Shown here piece after piece: positions 32,732 through 44,174 of a DNA stretch of 64,000 nucleotides. A program made the translations under genes and the position numbers. How positions within the stretch are numbered: the stretch's first letter is position 1; every line of letters begins with the position of its first letter. Source of the DNA: Frigoribacterium sp. PhB160 (lineage in GTDB: Bacteria; Actinomycetota; Actinomycetes; Actinomycetales; Microbacteriaceae); the NCBI RefSeq assembly GCF_003751785.1, contig NZ_RKIE01000001.1, positions 1,465,564-1,529,563 on the forward strand, read 5' to 3'. A model generated the notes under the pieces. It did not search any database. It saw nothing but the letters and a program-made list of their open reading frames with translations, and was not told the origin of the DNA.

Positions 32732-34045
32732 GTGACACACACTCCGAACGACACCCGAGACCGGCCGCTCGACGACGCCGAGGTCGCGCTCCTCCGCGCC
32801 GACTTCCCGATCCTCGAGCAGGAGGTCTCGGGCGAGCCGCTCGCCTACCTCGACTCCGGCGCGACCGCCCAGCGGCCGCGCTCCGTGCTCGACGTCGAGC
32901 GCCGCTTCCTCGAGACCGACAACTCCGCCGTGCATCGCGGTGCCCACACGCTCGCCGCGCTCGCGACCGAGGCCTTCGAGGAGGCGCGCGAGACGGTCGC
33001 CCGCTTCGTCGGCGCCCAGCCCGCCCAGGTGGTGTGGACGGCGAACGCCACCGACGCGATCAACCTCGTCGCCCACGGCCTCACGGCCGCCACGCTCGGC
33101 CGCGGCGGCGAGGCCGCGCGGCGGTTCGCCCTCCGGCCCGGCGACGAGATCGTCGTCACGGAGGCCGAGCACCACGCCAACCTCGTCCCCTGGCAGGAGG
33201 TCGCCGCGAGCACCGGGACCGTGCTCCGCGTCGTGCCCGTCGACGTCGACGGCGTGTGGACCCTCGCCGACGCCGCGGCCGTGGTCGGCGAGCGCACCCG
33301 CGTGCTGGCCTTCGCCCACGTCTCGAACGTCACGGGCCTCGTCGCGCCCGTCGAGGAGCTCGTCGCGCTCGCCCACGGCGTGGGCGCCCTCGTCGTGCTC
33401 GACGCGTGCCAGTCGGTGCCGCACCGCCCCGTCGACGTCACGGCCCTGGGCGTCGACTTCGCCGCGTTCTCCGGGCACAAGATGCTCGGACCCACCGGCA
33501 TCGGCGTGCTGGTCGGGCGCTCGGAGCTCCTCGACGCGCTGCCGGCCTTCCGCACCGGCGGCTCGATGATCACCACCGTCACCCTCCAGACGGCCGAGTA
33601 CCTGCCCGCGCCGCAGCGCTTCGAGGCCGGCACGCAGCCCGTGTCGCAGGCCGTCGCCCTCGCCGAGGCCGTCCGCTACCTCGAGGCCGTCGGCATGGAC
33701 CGCGTCCGCGAGCACGAGGAGGCCCTGGCCGAGCGGCTCGTCACGGGCCTCGCGGCCCTCCCCGGGGTCCGCGTCGTCGGGCCGCCCGCCGGCGTCGCCC
33801 GGTCGGGCCTCGCCAGCTTCGTCGTCGAGGGCGTGCACGCGCACGACGTCGGGCAGTACCTCGACGCCCAGGGCCTCGCCGTCCGCGTCGGGCACCACTG
33901 CGCGCAGCCCCTGCACCGTCGGCTCGGCGTCGCCGCGACCACGCGGGCCAGCACGTACCTGTACACGACGACGAACGAGGTCGACCGGCTGCTCGCCGGC
34001 GTGGCCGGGGTGCGCGCCTACTTCGGGGCGGAGGCCGTCGCGTGA
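32732..34045 (+). CDS. sufS: Cysteine desulfurase SufS
   Basis: 437-residue class V PLP enzyme that removes sulfur from cysteine for iron-sulfur cluster assembly. PLP Lys250 lies in [14 protein letters not shown], and the persulfide-carrying Cys390 in [13 protein letters not shown]. Other signatures are [11 protein letters not shown] and [11 protein letters not shown]. It is longer than many SufS because of a short insert after INLVAHGL ([15 protein letters not shown]). The GTG start has a GGAAGGA site. The stop overlaps sufU by four bases, the standard Gram-positive SufS-SufU pair; the sufBCD genes are not in this window. Confidence 0.94.
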   Translation: MTHTPNDTRDRPLDDAEVALLRADFPILEQEVSGEPLAYLDSGATAQRPRSVLDVERRFLETDNSAVHRGAHTLAALATEAFEEARETVARFVGAQPAQVVWTANATDAINLVAHGLTAATLGRGGEAARRFALRPGDEIVVTEAEHHANLVPWQEVAASTGTVLRVVPVDVDGVWTLADAAAVVGERTRVLAFAHVSNVTGLVAPVEELVALAHGVGALVVLDACQSVPHRPVDVTALGVDFAAFSGHKMLGPTGIGVLVGRSELLDALPAFRTGGSMITTVTLQTAEYLPAPQRFEAGTQPVSQAVALAEAVRYLEAVGMDRVREHEEALAERLVTGLAALPGVRVVGPPAGVARSGLASFVVEGVHAHDVGQYLDAQGLAVRVGHHCAQPLHRRLGVAATTRASTYLYTTTNEVDRLLAGVAGVRAYFGAEAVA

Positions 34046-34491
34046 GCGCGTCCCTCGACTCCCTGTACCAGCAGGTCATCCTCGACCACGCGAAGGCGCG
34101 GCACGGCGACGGCGACCTGCCCCACGCCGACGCCGAGCACCACGAGCGCAACCCGACCTGCGGCGACGAGATCACGGTGCGCGTCGCCCTCGAGCCCGGC
34201 ACCGACCGCGTCGCCGAGCTGCGCTGGCAGGGCGCCGGCTGCAGCATCTCGATGGCGTCGGCGTCGGTGCTCGCCGACCTCGCGCCCGGGCGCACCCTGG
34301 GCGAGATCACCGCCCTCGTGGGGGAGTTCCGCGAGATGATGCGCTCGCGCGGAGCGGGCGAGCCCGACGACGAGCGGCTCGGCGACGCCGTGGCCTTCCA
34401 CGGGGTCTCGAAGTTCGTCATGCGCGTCAAGTGCGGCATGCTCTCGTGGGTCGCGCTCGAGGCCTGCGCGACCGGGCTCGCCGCCGCCTGA
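34042..34491 (+). CDS. sufU: SufU zinc-dependent sulfurtransferase
   Basis: 149-residue IscU-like fold protein that accepts sulfur from SufS. The three zinc/sulfur cysteines are Cys40 (NPTCGD), Cys67 (GAGCSIS) and Cys131 (VKCGML); the SufU-specific insert between Cys67 and Cys131 is present, which separates it from IscU scaffolds. The GTG start overlaps the sufS stop, so expression is coupled. Confidence 0.94.
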   Translation: MSASLDSLYQQVILDHAKARHGDGDLPHADAEHHERNPTCGDEITVRVALEPGTDRVAELRWQGAGCSISMASASVLADLAPGRTLGEITALVGEFREMMRSRGAGEPDDERLGDAVAFHGVSKFVMRVKCGMLSWVALEACATGLAAA

Positions 34492-34498
34492 GCGCCGG

Positions 34499-34504
34499 TA
34501 GGCT
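34499..34504 (+). promoter_or_regulatory. -10 element for thrS
   Basis: TAGGCT begins eight bases after the sufU stop, about 35 bases before the thrS GTG, leaving a short leader with an AGGAG site. The same hexamer is used at ruvA, the lacI-type gene and pyrR. Confidence 0.45.
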
Positions 34505-34538
34505 GGCGTCCGCCCACGATCGTCAGGAGCCCCCCACC

Positions 34539-36551
<2,013 letters not shown>

Positions 36552-36553
36552 CC

Positions 36554-37189
36554 GTGGGGGAGGGCGGCCCGCTGTCGGACGGTGCCGGGTCGTCGGGCGG
36601 GTCCGAGTCGTCGGGCGGGTTCGAGTCGTCAGACGGGTTCGCGGCGGCGCCCGACGCGTTCCAGCGGCTCTGGACCCCGCACCGGGCCGTCTACGTCGAG
36701 AAGGGCCAGGGCGCGCACGACGACGACTGCCCGTTCTGCGCGGCACCGGGCAAGGGCGACGAGGAGGCCCTCATCGTCGCGCGGGGCGAGCACGCCTACG
36801 TGCTGCTCAACCTGTTCCCGTACAACCCCGGGCACCTGCTCGTCTGCCCCTACCGCCACATCTCGACCTACGACCTGGCGACCCCCGCCGAGGTCGCCGA
36901 GATCGGCGCCCTGTCGCAGACGGCCATGCGGGTGGTCCGCGAGGTCTCGCACGCGCAGGGCTTCAACCTCGGCATGAACCAGGGCTCGGTCGGCGGCGCC
37001 GGCATCGCCGACCACCTGCACCAGCACGTCGTGCCGCGCTGGGGCGGCGACTCGAACTTCTTCCCGATCATCGCCCAGACGAAGGCGGTGACCCAGCTGC
37101 TCGGCGACGTCCGTGAGGCCCTCTCGTCCGCGTGGCCCGCGCCGTCCGGCCCGCCCGACGCGACGGCCGCCTCCGCGCCCCGCACCTGA
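36554..37189 (+). CDS. HIT family hydrolase
   Basis: 211-residue histidine-triad nucleotide hydrolase. The active-site motif is HLHQHVVPRW. An upstream Cys pair CPFC is the zinc site of this subgroup (AP4A-phosphorylase-like, as in mycobacterial Rv2613c). Residues about 13-30 hold three Ser-Ser-Gly-Gly-type repeats encoded by an 18-base tandem repeat. The GTG two bases after the thrS stop gives this tail; a later start would remove it. The thrS-HIT pairing is conserved in actinobacteria. Confidence 0.9.
   Translation: MGEGGPLSDGAGSSGGSESSGGFESSDGFAAAPDAFQRLWTPHRAVYVEKGQGAHDDDCPFCAAPGKGDEEALIVARGEHAYVLLNLFPYNPGHLLVCPYRHISTYDLATPAEVAEIGALSQTAMRVVREVSHAQGFNLGMNQGSVGGAGIADHLHQHVVPRWGGDSNFFPIIAQTKAVTQLLGDVREALSSAWPAPSGPPDATAASAPRT
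36590..36640 (+). repeat. 18-base tandem repeat in the HIT gene
   Basis: Two full units (36590-36607, 36608-36625) and a degenerate third (36626-36640) encode SSGGSE, SSGGFE and SSDGF near the N-terminus. Copy number may vary between strains without breaking the frame. Confidence 0.75.
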
Positions 37190-37200
37190 CCCGCTGCGCG

Positions 37201-37206
37201 TAAAGT
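37201..37206 (+). promoter_or_regulatory. -10 element close to the pdxS start
   Basis: TAAAGT ends ten bases before the pdxS ATG, so the transcript would have a leader of only a few bases. Confidence 0.4.
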
Positions 37207-37216
37207 AGGGATCATC

Positions 37217-38137
37217 ATGACCGACAGCACCCCTGCCCCCGCCCCGTCCACCACCAGCACGACCGGCTCCGACCGCGTCAAGCGCGGCCTCGCCGAGATG
37301 CTCAAGGGCGGCGTCATCATGGACGTCGTGAACGTCGAGCAGGCGAAGATCGCGGAGGAGGCCGGTGCCGTCGCCGTCATGGCCCTCGAGCGGGTCCCCG
37401 CCGACATCCGCTCGCAGGGCGGCGTCGCCCGCATGAGCGACCCCGACATGATCGACGAGATCATCGCGGCGGTGTCGATCCCGGTCATGGCCAAGGCCCG
37501 CATCGGCCACTTCGTCGAGGCGCAGATCCTGCAGACCCTGGGCGTCGACTACATCGACGAGTCCGAGGTGCTGAGCCCGGCCGACTACGTCAACCACATC
37601 GACAAGTGGAAGTTCACCACCCCCTTCGTCTGCGGCGCGACGAACCTCGGCGAGGCACTGCGCCGCATCACCGAGGGCGCGGCCATGATCCGCTCCAAGG
37701 GCGAGGCGGGCACGGGCGACGTGTCCGAGGCCACCAAGCACATCCGCACCATCTCGAAGGAGATCGCCCAGCTGCAGGGCCTCAAGCGCGACGAGCTCTA
37801 CGTCGCCGCGAAGGAGCTCCAGGCGCCCTACGACCTCGTCGCCGAGGTCGCCGAGACCGGCACGCTCCCCGTCGTGCTCTTCACGGCGGGCGGGGTCGCC
37901 ACCCCGGCCGACGCCGCGCTCATGATGCAGCTCGGCGCCGACGGCGTGTTCGTCGGCTCGGGCATCTTCAAGTCCGGCAACCCCGCCGAGCGCGCCGCCG
38001 CCATCGTCAAGGCGACGACCTTCTTCGACGACCCGCAGGTCGTCGCCGACGCGTCCCGCGGGCTCGGCGAGGCCATGGTCGGCATCAACGTGCCCGACCT
38101 GCCGGCGCCGCACCGTCTCGCCGAGCGTGGCTGGTAA
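37217..38137 (+). CDS. pdxS: Pyridoxal 5'-phosphate synthase subunit PdxS
   Basis: 306-residue TIM-barrel synthase that builds PLP from ribose 5-phosphate, glyceraldehyde 3-phosphate and ammonia. Signatures are [20 protein letters not shown] (in pieces), [24 protein letters not shown] and DYIDESEVL with the two catalytic-lysine regions. It begins with a 20-residue Ser/Thr/Pro tail. It overlaps pdxT by 11 bases; the two products form the PdxST complex of twelve plus twelve subunits. Confidence 0.97.
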   Translation: MTDSTPAPAPSTTSTTGSDRVKRGLAEMLKGGVIMDVVNVEQAKIAEEAGAVAVMALERVPADIRSQGGVARMSDPDMIDEIIAAVSIPVMAKARIGHFVEAQILQTLGVDYIDESEVLSPADYVNHIDKWKFTTPFVCGATNLGEALRRITEGAAMIRSKGEAGTGDVSEATKHIRTISKEIAQLQGLKRDELYVAAKELQAPYDLVAEVAETGTLPVVLFTAGGVATPADAALMMQLGADGVFVGSGIFKSGNPAERAAAIVKATTFFDDPQVVADASRGLGEAMVGINVPDLPAPHRLAERGW

Positions 38138-38750
38138 CCAGCAGACGGAGGCGCGGCGCACCCGGGTCGGGGTCCTCGCGCTCCAGGGCGACGTCCGCGA
38201 GCACCTCGCGGTCCTGACGTCGCTCGGAGCCGAGGCCGTCCCCGTGCGCCGCCCCGACGAGCTCGCGGCGGTCTCCGGCCTCGTCATCCCCGGCGGCGAG
38301 TCCACGGTCATGGACAAGCTCTCGCGCACCTTCGGCATGGCCGGGCCGCTCCGCGACGCGATCGACCACGGGCTGCCCGTCTACGGCACGTGTGCCGGGT
38401 TGATCATGCTCGCCGACCGGCTGGTCGACGCCCCGACCACCCAGCGCACCATCGGCGGTCTCGACGTCTCCGTCCGGCGGAACGCCTTCGGCGCCCAGAA
38501 CGAGAGCTTCGAGACCGACCTCGAGGTGCCGACCCTCGGGCAGCCCCCCGTGCACGCGGTCTTCATCCGCGCCCCCGTCGTCGTCGACGTCGGGCCGCGC
38601 GCGACCGCGATCGGCGTGCTCGACGACGGCCGCGTGGTCGCGGTCGAGCAGGGCGCGCTCCTCGGCACGTCGTTCCACCCCGAGGTCACGGCCGACCTCC
38701 GCTTCCACGCGCTCCTGCTGCAGAAGGCGACGGCGCACGCCGCTCGCTGA
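38127..38750 (+). CDS. pdxT: Pyridoxal 5'-phosphate synthase glutaminase subunit PdxT
   Basis: 207-residue class I glutaminase that feeds ammonia to PdxS. The triad is visible: Cys89 in YGTCAGLI, His184 and Glu186 in [19 protein letters not shown] and VIPGGEST are family signatures. The GTG start inside the end of pdxS indicates coupling. Confidence 0.96.
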   Translation: MAGNQQTEARRTRVGVLALQGDVREHLAVLTSLGAEAVPVRRPDELAAVSGLVIPGGESTVMDKLSRTFGMAGPLRDAIDHGLPVYGTCAGLIMLADRLVDAPTTQRTIGGLDVSVRRNAFGAQNESFETDLEVPTLGQPPVHAVFIRAPVVVDVGPRATAIGVLDDGRVVAVEQGALLGTSFHPEVTADLRFHALLLQKATAHAAR

Positions 38751-38812
38751 CGGGGCCGCGCTCCTCCTGCCGGTACACTGATCCGGATCTGTCACCGGAA
38801 GTGAGGAGCACC

Positions 38813-39577
38813 GTGTCCGGGCATTCCAAGTGGGCCACGACCAAGCACAAGAAGGCCGTCATCGACAGCCGTCGCGCCAAGTCGTTCGCCAAGCTCATCA
38901 AGAACATCGAGGTCGCCGCCAAGCAGGGCGGCGCCGACATGTCGGGCAACCCGACCCTCGTCGACGCGGTCCAGAAGGCCAAGAAGACGTCGGTCCCCAA
39001 CGACAACATCGATCGCGCGGTCAAGCGCGGTGCCGGCCTCAGCGGCGAGGTCGTCGACTACCAGACGATCATGTACGAGGGCTACGGCCCCAACGGCGTC
39101 GCCCTGCTGATCGAGTGCCTCACCGACAACAAGAACCGCGCCGCCGCCAACGTGCGCACGGTCATGTCGCGCAACGGCGGCACCATGGCCGACCCCGGCA
39201 GCGTCGCCTACAACTTCAGCCGCAAGGGCGTCATCGCCGTCATGAAGACCGACGAGCTGACCGAGGACGACGTGCTCGCCGCCGTCCTCGACGCCGGCGC
39301 CGAGGAGGTGACCGATCGCGGCGAGGGCTTCGAGATCGTCACCGAGCCGTCCGACCTGGTCCCCACGCGCACCGCGCTGCAGGAGGCCGGCATCGACTAC
39401 GACTCGGCCGACGTCGAGTTCGTGCCCGGCCTCAAGATCGAGGTCGACGTCGACACGGCCCGCAAGGTGTTCCGCCTCATCGACGCGCTCGACGACGACG
39501 ACGACGTGCAGAACGTCTACGCCAACGTCGACGTGCCGGCCGACGTGCAGGCGCAGCTCGACGACGACGACGACTGA
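38813..39577 (+). CDS. YebC/PmpR family protein
   Basis: 254-residue YebC family protein, described as a transcriptional regulator in some bacteria and more recently linked to translation of difficult sequences. The N-terminus [22 protein letters not shown] is the family hallmark. It ends with a very acidic tail (AQLDDDDD). The GTG has a GAGGAG site; TACACT at 38774-38779 is a candidate -10. It lies upstream of ruvCAB as in most actinobacteria. Confidence 0.94.
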   Translation: MSGHSKWATTKHKKAVIDSRRAKSFAKLIKNIEVAAKQGGADMSGNPTLVDAVQKAKKTSVPNDNIDRAVKRGAGLSGEVVDYQTIMYEGYGPNGVALLIECLTDNKNRAAANVRTVMSRNGGTMADPGSVAYNFSRKGVIAVMKTDELTEDDVLAAVLDAGAEEVTDRGEGFEIVTEPSDLVPTRTALQEAGIDYDSADVEFVPGLKIEVDVDTARKVFRLIDALDDDDDVQNVYANVDVPADVQAQLDDDDD

Positions 39578-39587
39578 GCCGGCTCGC

Positions 39588-40166
39588 GTGTCGCTCCGGG
39601 TGCTCGGCATCGACCCCGGCCTCACCCGCTGCGGCGTCGGCGTGGTCGAGGTCGACGCCGGGCGACGGGCGACCCTCGTCGCCGTCACGGTCGTCCGGTC
39701 CGCGCCCGACGCCCCGCTCGAGCAGCGGCTGATGACCATCGGCCGCGGCGTCGAGGAGCTCATGGACGAGCACCGGCCCGACGCGGTCGCCATCGAGCAG
39801 GTGTTCGCCCAGGCGAACCTGCGGTCCGTGATGGGCGTCGCCCAGGTCAGCGGCATCGCCCTGCGGGCCGCCGCCGAGCGGTCCGTGCCCGTCGCCATGC
39901 ACACGCCCTCCGAGGTCAAGGCCGCCGTCACCGGCTACGGCTCCGCCGACAAGAAGCAGGTCGGCGCGATGGTGGCCCGGCTGCTCGGCCTCGCCGAGGC
40001 GCCGAGGCCGGCCGACGCCGCCGACGCCCTCGCGCTCGCCATCTGCCACGCGTGGCGCCGCGGCGGGGTGCCGACCCCCGCCTCCCCGTCCGGTGGCCTG
40101 ACCCCGGCCCAGCGAGCGTGGCGCGAGGCGGAGAAGTCCCTCCGCACTCCTAGGCTGGGTGCATGA
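39588..40166 (+). CDS. ruvC: Holliday junction endodeoxyribonuclease RuvC
   Basis: 192-residue resolvase that cuts Holliday junctions. Acidic catalytic residues are in [10 protein letters not shown] (Asp9), AIEQVF (Glu) and [13 protein letters not shown] (Asp pair). The last 30 residues are a lineage-specific tail. The GTG starts ten bases after the yebC stop; the stop overlaps ruvA by four bases. Confidence 0.96.
   Translation: MSLRVLGIDPGLTRCGVGVVEVDAGRRATLVAVTVVRSAPDAPLEQRLMTIGRGVEELMDEHRPDAVAIEQVFAQANLRSVMGVAQVSGIALRAAAERSVPVAMHTPSEVKAAVTGYGSADKKQVGAMVARLLGLAEAPRPADAADALALAICHAWRRGGVPTPASPSGGLTPAQRAWREAEKSLRTPRLGA
40151..40156 (+). promoter_or_regulatory. -10 element for a probably leaderless ruvA transcript
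   Basis: TAGGCT inside the ruvC 3' end is followed by exactly six bases and then the ruvA ATG, which has no ribosome site of its own. Confidence 0.45.
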
Positions 40167-40777
40167 TCTCGAGCGTCCGCGGCACCGTGCTGTCCGCCTC
40201 CGGCACCACGGTCGTCGTCGAGGTCGGGGGAGTGGGCCTGCGGGTCGGGGTGACGGCCCAGCTGGCGCTGACCCTCCGCGTCGGCGACGCCACGCGCCTC
40301 CACACGGCCCTCGTCGTCCGCGAGGACGACCTCTCGCTCTTCGGGTTCGCCGAGGCGGAGGAGCTCGCGGTGTTCGACCTGCTCCGCGGCGTCACCGGGG
40401 TCGGCCCGAAGTCGGCCCAGGGCGTGCTCGGGCACCTCAGCCCCGCCCAGGTCGCGCAGGCCGTCGCCGACGAGGACGACGCGGCCTTCCGCCGCGTCTC
40501 CGGCATCGGCCCGAAGACCGCGAAGCTCATCGTCCTCTCGCTGACCGGCAAGCTCGACGTCGCGCCCTCGGCCCCGAGCGTCACCGCGACGAACTCCACG
40601 ACGGCCGACGTGCTCGTGGCCCTCGTGGGCCTCGGCTGGTCCGAGCGCGAGGCCCAGTCGGCCGTCGACTCCGTGGTCGCCGACCGCGGCCCCGACGTCG
40701 CCCTCGCCGTGCCGACCCTCCTCCGCGCGGCCCTCGGCCACCTCGGGCCGCAGAAGCCCGCCGGCGGGCGCTCGTGA
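40163..40777 (+). CDS. ruvA: Holliday junction branch-migration protein RuvA
   Basis: 204-residue junction-binding protein. It has the N-terminal OB domain ([14 protein letters not shown]), two helix-hairpin-helix motifs ([32 protein letters not shown]) and the C-terminal domain III that contacts RuvB ([18 protein letters not shown]). It overlaps ruvC and ruvB by four bases each. Confidence 0.96.
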   Translation: MISSVRGTVLSASGTTVVVEVGGVGLRVGVTAQLALTLRVGDATRLHTALVVREDDLSLFGFAEAEELAVFDLLRGVTGVGPKSAQGVLGHLSPAQVAQAVADEDDAAFRRVSGIGPKTAKLIVLSLTGKLDVAPSAPSVTATNSTTADVLVALVGLGWSEREAQSAVDSVVADRGPDVALAVPTLLRAALGHLGPQKPAGGRS

Positions 40778-41799
40778 CCGACGCCGACGTCACGCGCCCG
40801 ACGGTCGAGTCCGACGCCGAGCTCGCGTTCGAGGGCGCCCTCCGGCCCACCTCGCTGGGCGAGTTCGTCGGGCAGAAGAAGGTGCGGGGCCAGCTCGAGC
40901 TCCTGCTCAAGGCCGCGGCGATGCAGGGGCGGGCCCCCGACCACATCCTGCTGGCCGGGCCTCCCGGTCTCGGCAAGACGACGCTCGCGATGATCGTCGC
41001 CCACGAGAGCGCACGGCCGCTCCGCATGTCGTCGGGGCCCGCGATCCAGCACGCCGGCGACCTCGCGGCCGTCCTGTCGGCCCTCGTGCCCGGCGAGGTG
41101 CTCTTCATCGACGAGATCCACCGCATGGCCCGCTCGGCGGAGGAGATGCTCTACCTCGCGATGGAGGACTTCCGCATCGACATCATGGTCGGCAAGGGCG
41201 CGGGGGCCACGAGCATCCCGCTCGAGCTCTCGCCGTTCACGCTCGTCGGCGCGACCACGCGCAGCGGCATGCTGCCGAACCCGCTCCGCGACCGGTTCGG
41301 CTTCACCGCCCACCTCGAGTTCTACGACGACGCCGAGCTCACCGAGGTGCTCCGGCGGGCGGCGGCCCTCCTCGACGTCCCGATCGACGGGGAGGCGCTG
41401 GCCGAGATCGCCGGGCGCTGCCGCGGCACCCCCCGCATCGCCAACCGCCTGCTGCGGCGGGTCCGCGACTTCGCGCTCGTGCACGACCGCCGGGCCGACC
41501 TCGAGACGGTCCGCGCCGCCCTCGACCTCTACGACGTCGACGGCCTCGGCCTCGACCGGCTCGACCGCGAGGTGATGACGACCGTCCTCACCCGCTTCGA
41601 CGGCGGCCCCGTCGGCCTCGGCACCCTCTCGGTGTCGGTCGGCGAGGAGGCCGACACCGTCGAGTCCGTCGTCGAGCCCTTCCTCGTCCGGGCGGGCCTC
41701 CTGACCCGCACCCCGCGCGGACGCGTGGCGACCCCCGCGGCCTGGCGCCACTTCGGCCTGCAGCGCGGTTCAGGGGCGCTGTTCGGCGATGAACTATGA
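40774..41799 (+). CDS. ruvB: Holliday junction helicase motor RuvB
   Basis: 341-residue AAA+ motor. Walker A is [10 protein letters not shown], Walker [11 protein letters not shown], sensor 1 [10 protein letters not shown] and arginine finger region PLRDRFG; the winged-helix domain ends the protein ([15 protein letters not shown]). The GTG overlaps the ruvA stop. It drives branch migration with RuvA. Confidence 0.97.
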   Translation: MTDADVTRPTVESDAELAFEGALRPTSLGEFVGQKKVRGQLELLLKAAAMQGRAPDHILLAGPPGLGKTTLAMIVAHESARPLRMSSGPAIQHAGDLAAVLSALVPGEVLFIDEIHRMARSAEEMLYLAMEDFRIDIMVGKGAGATSIPLELSPFTLVGATTRSGMLPNPLRDRFGFTAHLEFYDDAELTEVLRRAAALLDVPIDGEALAEIAGRCRGTPRIANRLLRRVRDFALVHDRRADLETVRAALDLYDVDGLGLDRLDREVMTTVLTRFDGGPVGLGTLSVSVGEEADTVESVVEPFLVRAGLLTRTPRGRVATPAAWRHFGLQRGSGALFGDEL

Positions 41800-41800
41800 T
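41795..41800 (+). promoter_or_regulatory. -10 element for yajC-secD-secF
   Basis: TATGAT overlaps the ruvB stop codon and lies about 80 bases before yajC. It is one of the better -10 matches in the window; no clear -35. Confidence 0.45.
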
Positions 41801-41878
41801 CTCCGGAGGCCGGACGTCAGGCAGCCCTGACCGGGCCGCCGCCGGCCTCACCCTCCGAGCTTCGAAAGGCAGTTCCCC

Positions 41879-42322
41879 ATGGACGCCACAACGATCGTCA
41901 TGGTCCTCCTCCTGGTGGTCCTCGTCTTCTTCATGTTCCGCAACAAGCGCAAGCGCGACCGCACGCAGGCCGAGCTGGCGACCAAGATGGTCCCCGGCGT
42001 CGAGGTCATGCTGACCTTCGGCCTCTACGGCACCGTCGTCTCGATCGACGACGAGACCAACGTCGCCGAGGTCGAGGTCTCGCCCGGCACGATCGTCAAG
42101 GTGCACCGCCAGACCCTCGGCCGCGTCGTCGAGCCGGTCGTCGTCGACGACGCCACCGACGACGTCGTCCCCCTCGACGCGCGCACCGCCGACGAGGCCC
42201 CCCTCGACCTGACGAAGCCGACGTACGGCGAGCGTGCCGAGTCCGTCGTCGACGACGACCGCCTCGACTCCTCGTCGACGACCCGGCCCGCCGGCGACTC
42301 CGACAAGCCGCACACCGCCTGA
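41879..42322 (+). CDS. yajC: Preprotein translocase subunit YajC
   Basis: 147-residue accessory subunit of the SecDF complex. One N-terminal membrane helix (IVMVLLLVVLVFFMF) is followed by a basic stretch and the conserved VPGVEVMLTFGLYGTVVSIDD. The tail from about residue 95 is long, acidic and disordered. The ATG has a GAAAGG ribosome site. secD follows after a strong hairpin. Confidence 0.92.
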   Translation: MDATTIVMVLLLVVLVFFMFRNKRKRDRTQAELATKMVPGVEVMLTFGLYGTVVSIDDETNVAEVEVSPGTIVKVHRQTLGRVVEPVVVDDATDDVVPLDARTADEAPLDLTKPTYGERAESVVDDDRLDSSSTTRPAGDSDKPHTA

Positions 42323-42368
42323 CCCGCCGACCGTCCCGGTCGCGACAGGCCGACCGGGTCCGATCACC

Positions 42369-42394
42369 GCGCGCGCTCGCTCCCGAGCGCGCGC
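42369..42394 (+). other. Stable hairpin between yajC and secD
   Basis: A perfect 11-bp GC-only-rich stem (42369-42379 with 42384-42394) with a CTCC loop ends four bases before an ATG at 42399 and 25 bases before the preferred secD GTG at 42420. It could attenuate transcription or lower translation of secD relative to yajC. Confidence 0.6.
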
Positions 42395-42419
42395 ACCCAT
42401 GAGAAAGCAGAGTTCCTCC

Positions 42420-44174
42420 GTGGCACGCTCGACGCCGGTGAAGAAGGCCCTACGTTCCCTGACCTGGTTGCTGGTCATCATCGCCGGCCTCACGGCCCTC
42501 AACGGCACCGCGACGCTGCTCAACGGCAAGGCCGACTGGGCCGCCGGGGCCAGCTGGGTGCCCGAGCTGGCCCTCGACCTGCAGGGCGGCACGCAGATCA
42601 CCCTCGCGGCGCAGCTGGCGAGCGGCGAGACGGTCTCGAGCCAGCAGCTCGACCAGGCCGTGACGATCATCCGCCAGCGCATCGACTCCTCCGGCGTCTC
42701 CGAGGCCGAGATCACGCGCCAGGGCTCGCAGAACATCGTCGTCTCGATCCCCGGCCGCCCCGACAACGCGACGCTCGAGCGCATCGAGGCCTCGGCCAAG
42801 CTCGCCTTCCGGCCCGTCCTCTACACCGAGGCCGTCAGCGCGGCCGCGGTCGGCGGCGAGGACGGCGCGACCGCCAGCCCGTCGCCCACCCCGTACACGC
42901 CGAACCCCGACCTGAACTCGACCCCGACGGCGTCGCCGACCAACGCCTCCGACCTGAACTGGATCACCGAGCAGCTCGCCGACGAGTACACGAACTACGA
43001 CTGCGCGGCCGACAACGACCTCGCCACGGCGAGCGACGACGAGCCCCTGGTCACCTGCTCGACCGACGGCACGGCGAAGTTCATCCTCGGCCCGGTCGAG
43101 GTGCAGGGCAGCGAGATCAGCGACGCCACGAACGGCCTCGCCACCGACTCGCAGGGCAACTCGACCAACACCTGGGCCGTCAACCTCGAGTTCGACCGCC
43201 AGGGCACCGAGCAGTTCAGCGACGTCACCTCGCGCCTCGTCTCGCTCACGGCGCCCCAGAACCAGTTCGCCGTCACGCTCGACAACCAGGTCATCACCGC
43301 GCCGTCGGCCAACGCCGCCATCACCGACGGCAACGCGCAGATCACCGGCTCGTTCACGCAGGAGTCGTCGAAGACCCTCGCCGACCAGCTCAAGTTCGGC
43401 GCCCTGCCGATCAGCTTCTCGGTCCAGAGCAACGAGAACATCACCGCCACCCTCGGTCAGACGCAGCTCGTGAGCGGTCTCATCGCGGGGCTCATCGGCC
43501 TGATCCTCGTGGTCATCTACTCGCTCATCCAATACCGGGCCCTGGCCTTCGTGACGGTCCTGTCGCTCGTCATCGCCGCCGTCCTCACCTACCTGGTCAT
43601 CGCGATCCTGTCCTGGCGCGAGGGCTACCGGCTCTCGCTCGCCGGCGTGACGGGCCTCATCGTCGCGATCGGCATCACGGCCGACTCCTTCATCGTGTAC
43701 TTCGAGCGCATCCGCGACGAGCTCCGCGACGGGCGCATCCTCGAGTCCGCGGTCGAGTCCGGCTGGCGGCGCGCGATCCGCACCATCATCGCCTCCGACA
43801 CGGTCAACTTCCTCGCCGCGATCACGCTCTTCATCCTCGCGGTCGGCAACGTCAAGGGCTTCGCGCTGACGCTCGGCATCACGACGGTGATCGACCTGAT
43901 CGTCGTGTCGCTGTTCACGCACCCCATGCTCCAGCTCATCGCCCGCACGCGCTTCTTCGGCGAGGGGCACGCGTTCAGCGGCCTCGACCCGCGCGCGCTC
44001 GGCGCCGTCTACCGGGGCCGGGCCCAGTTCCGCACGCCGGCCACGGTCGGTGCCCGCAAGGGCGCGGGCGGCCGCGAGGCCGTCAAGCGCCAGACCATCG
44101 CGGAGCGACGAGCCGCCGAGAAGAACGGCGACCGTGTCGACGACACGACGCGCACCGAAGGGAAGGACTCCTGA
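42420..44174 (+). CDS. secD: Protein translocase subunit SecD
   Basis: 584-residue membrane protein that helps pull secreted proteins using the proton gradient. An N-terminal helix is followed by the large external P1 region with LALDLQGGTQITL and RIDSSGVSEAEI, then five helices with VTGLIVAIGITADSFIVYFERIRDE (in pieces). A 40-residue Ser/Thr/Pro linker sits in P1. GTG at 42420 gives VARSTPVKKALRSLTW, the usual start; an ATG at 42399 would add seven residues but abuts the hairpin. The C-terminal tail is charged. Its last base is shared with the secF start. Confidence 0.95.
   Translation: MARSTPVKKALRSLTWLLVIIAGLTALNGTATLLNGKADWAAGASWVPELALDLQGGTQITLAAQLASGETVSSQQLDQAVTIIRQRIDSSGVSEAEITRQGSQNIVVSIPGRPDNATLERIEASAKLAFRPVLYTEAVSAAAVGGEDGATASPSPTPYTPNPDLNSTPTASPTNASDLNWITEQLADEYTNYDCAADNDLATASDDEPLVTCSTDGTAKFILGPVEVQGSEISDATNGLATDSQGNSTNTWAVNLEFDRQGTEQFSDVTSRLVSLTAPQNQFAVTLDNQVITAPSANAAITDGNAQITGSFTQESSKTLADQLKFGALPISFSVQSNENITATLGQTQLVSGLIAGLIGLILVVIYSLIQYRALAFVTVLSLVIAAVLTYLVIAILSWREGYRLSLAGVTGLIVAIGITADSFIVYFERIRDELRDGRILESAVESGWRRAIRTIIASDTVNFLAAITLFILAVGNVKGFALTLGITTVIDLIVVSLFTHPMLQLIARTRFFGEGHAFSGLDPRALGAVYRGRAQFRTPATVGARKGAGGREAVKRQTIAERRAAEKNGDRVDDTTRTEGKDS

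Noticed and set aside
42399-42419. ATG at 42399 as secD start or as an arrest-peptide leader
   Set aside because: It abuts a strong hairpin, adds only seven residues in frame with secD, and shows no known arrest motif; GTG at 42420 fits homologs better.
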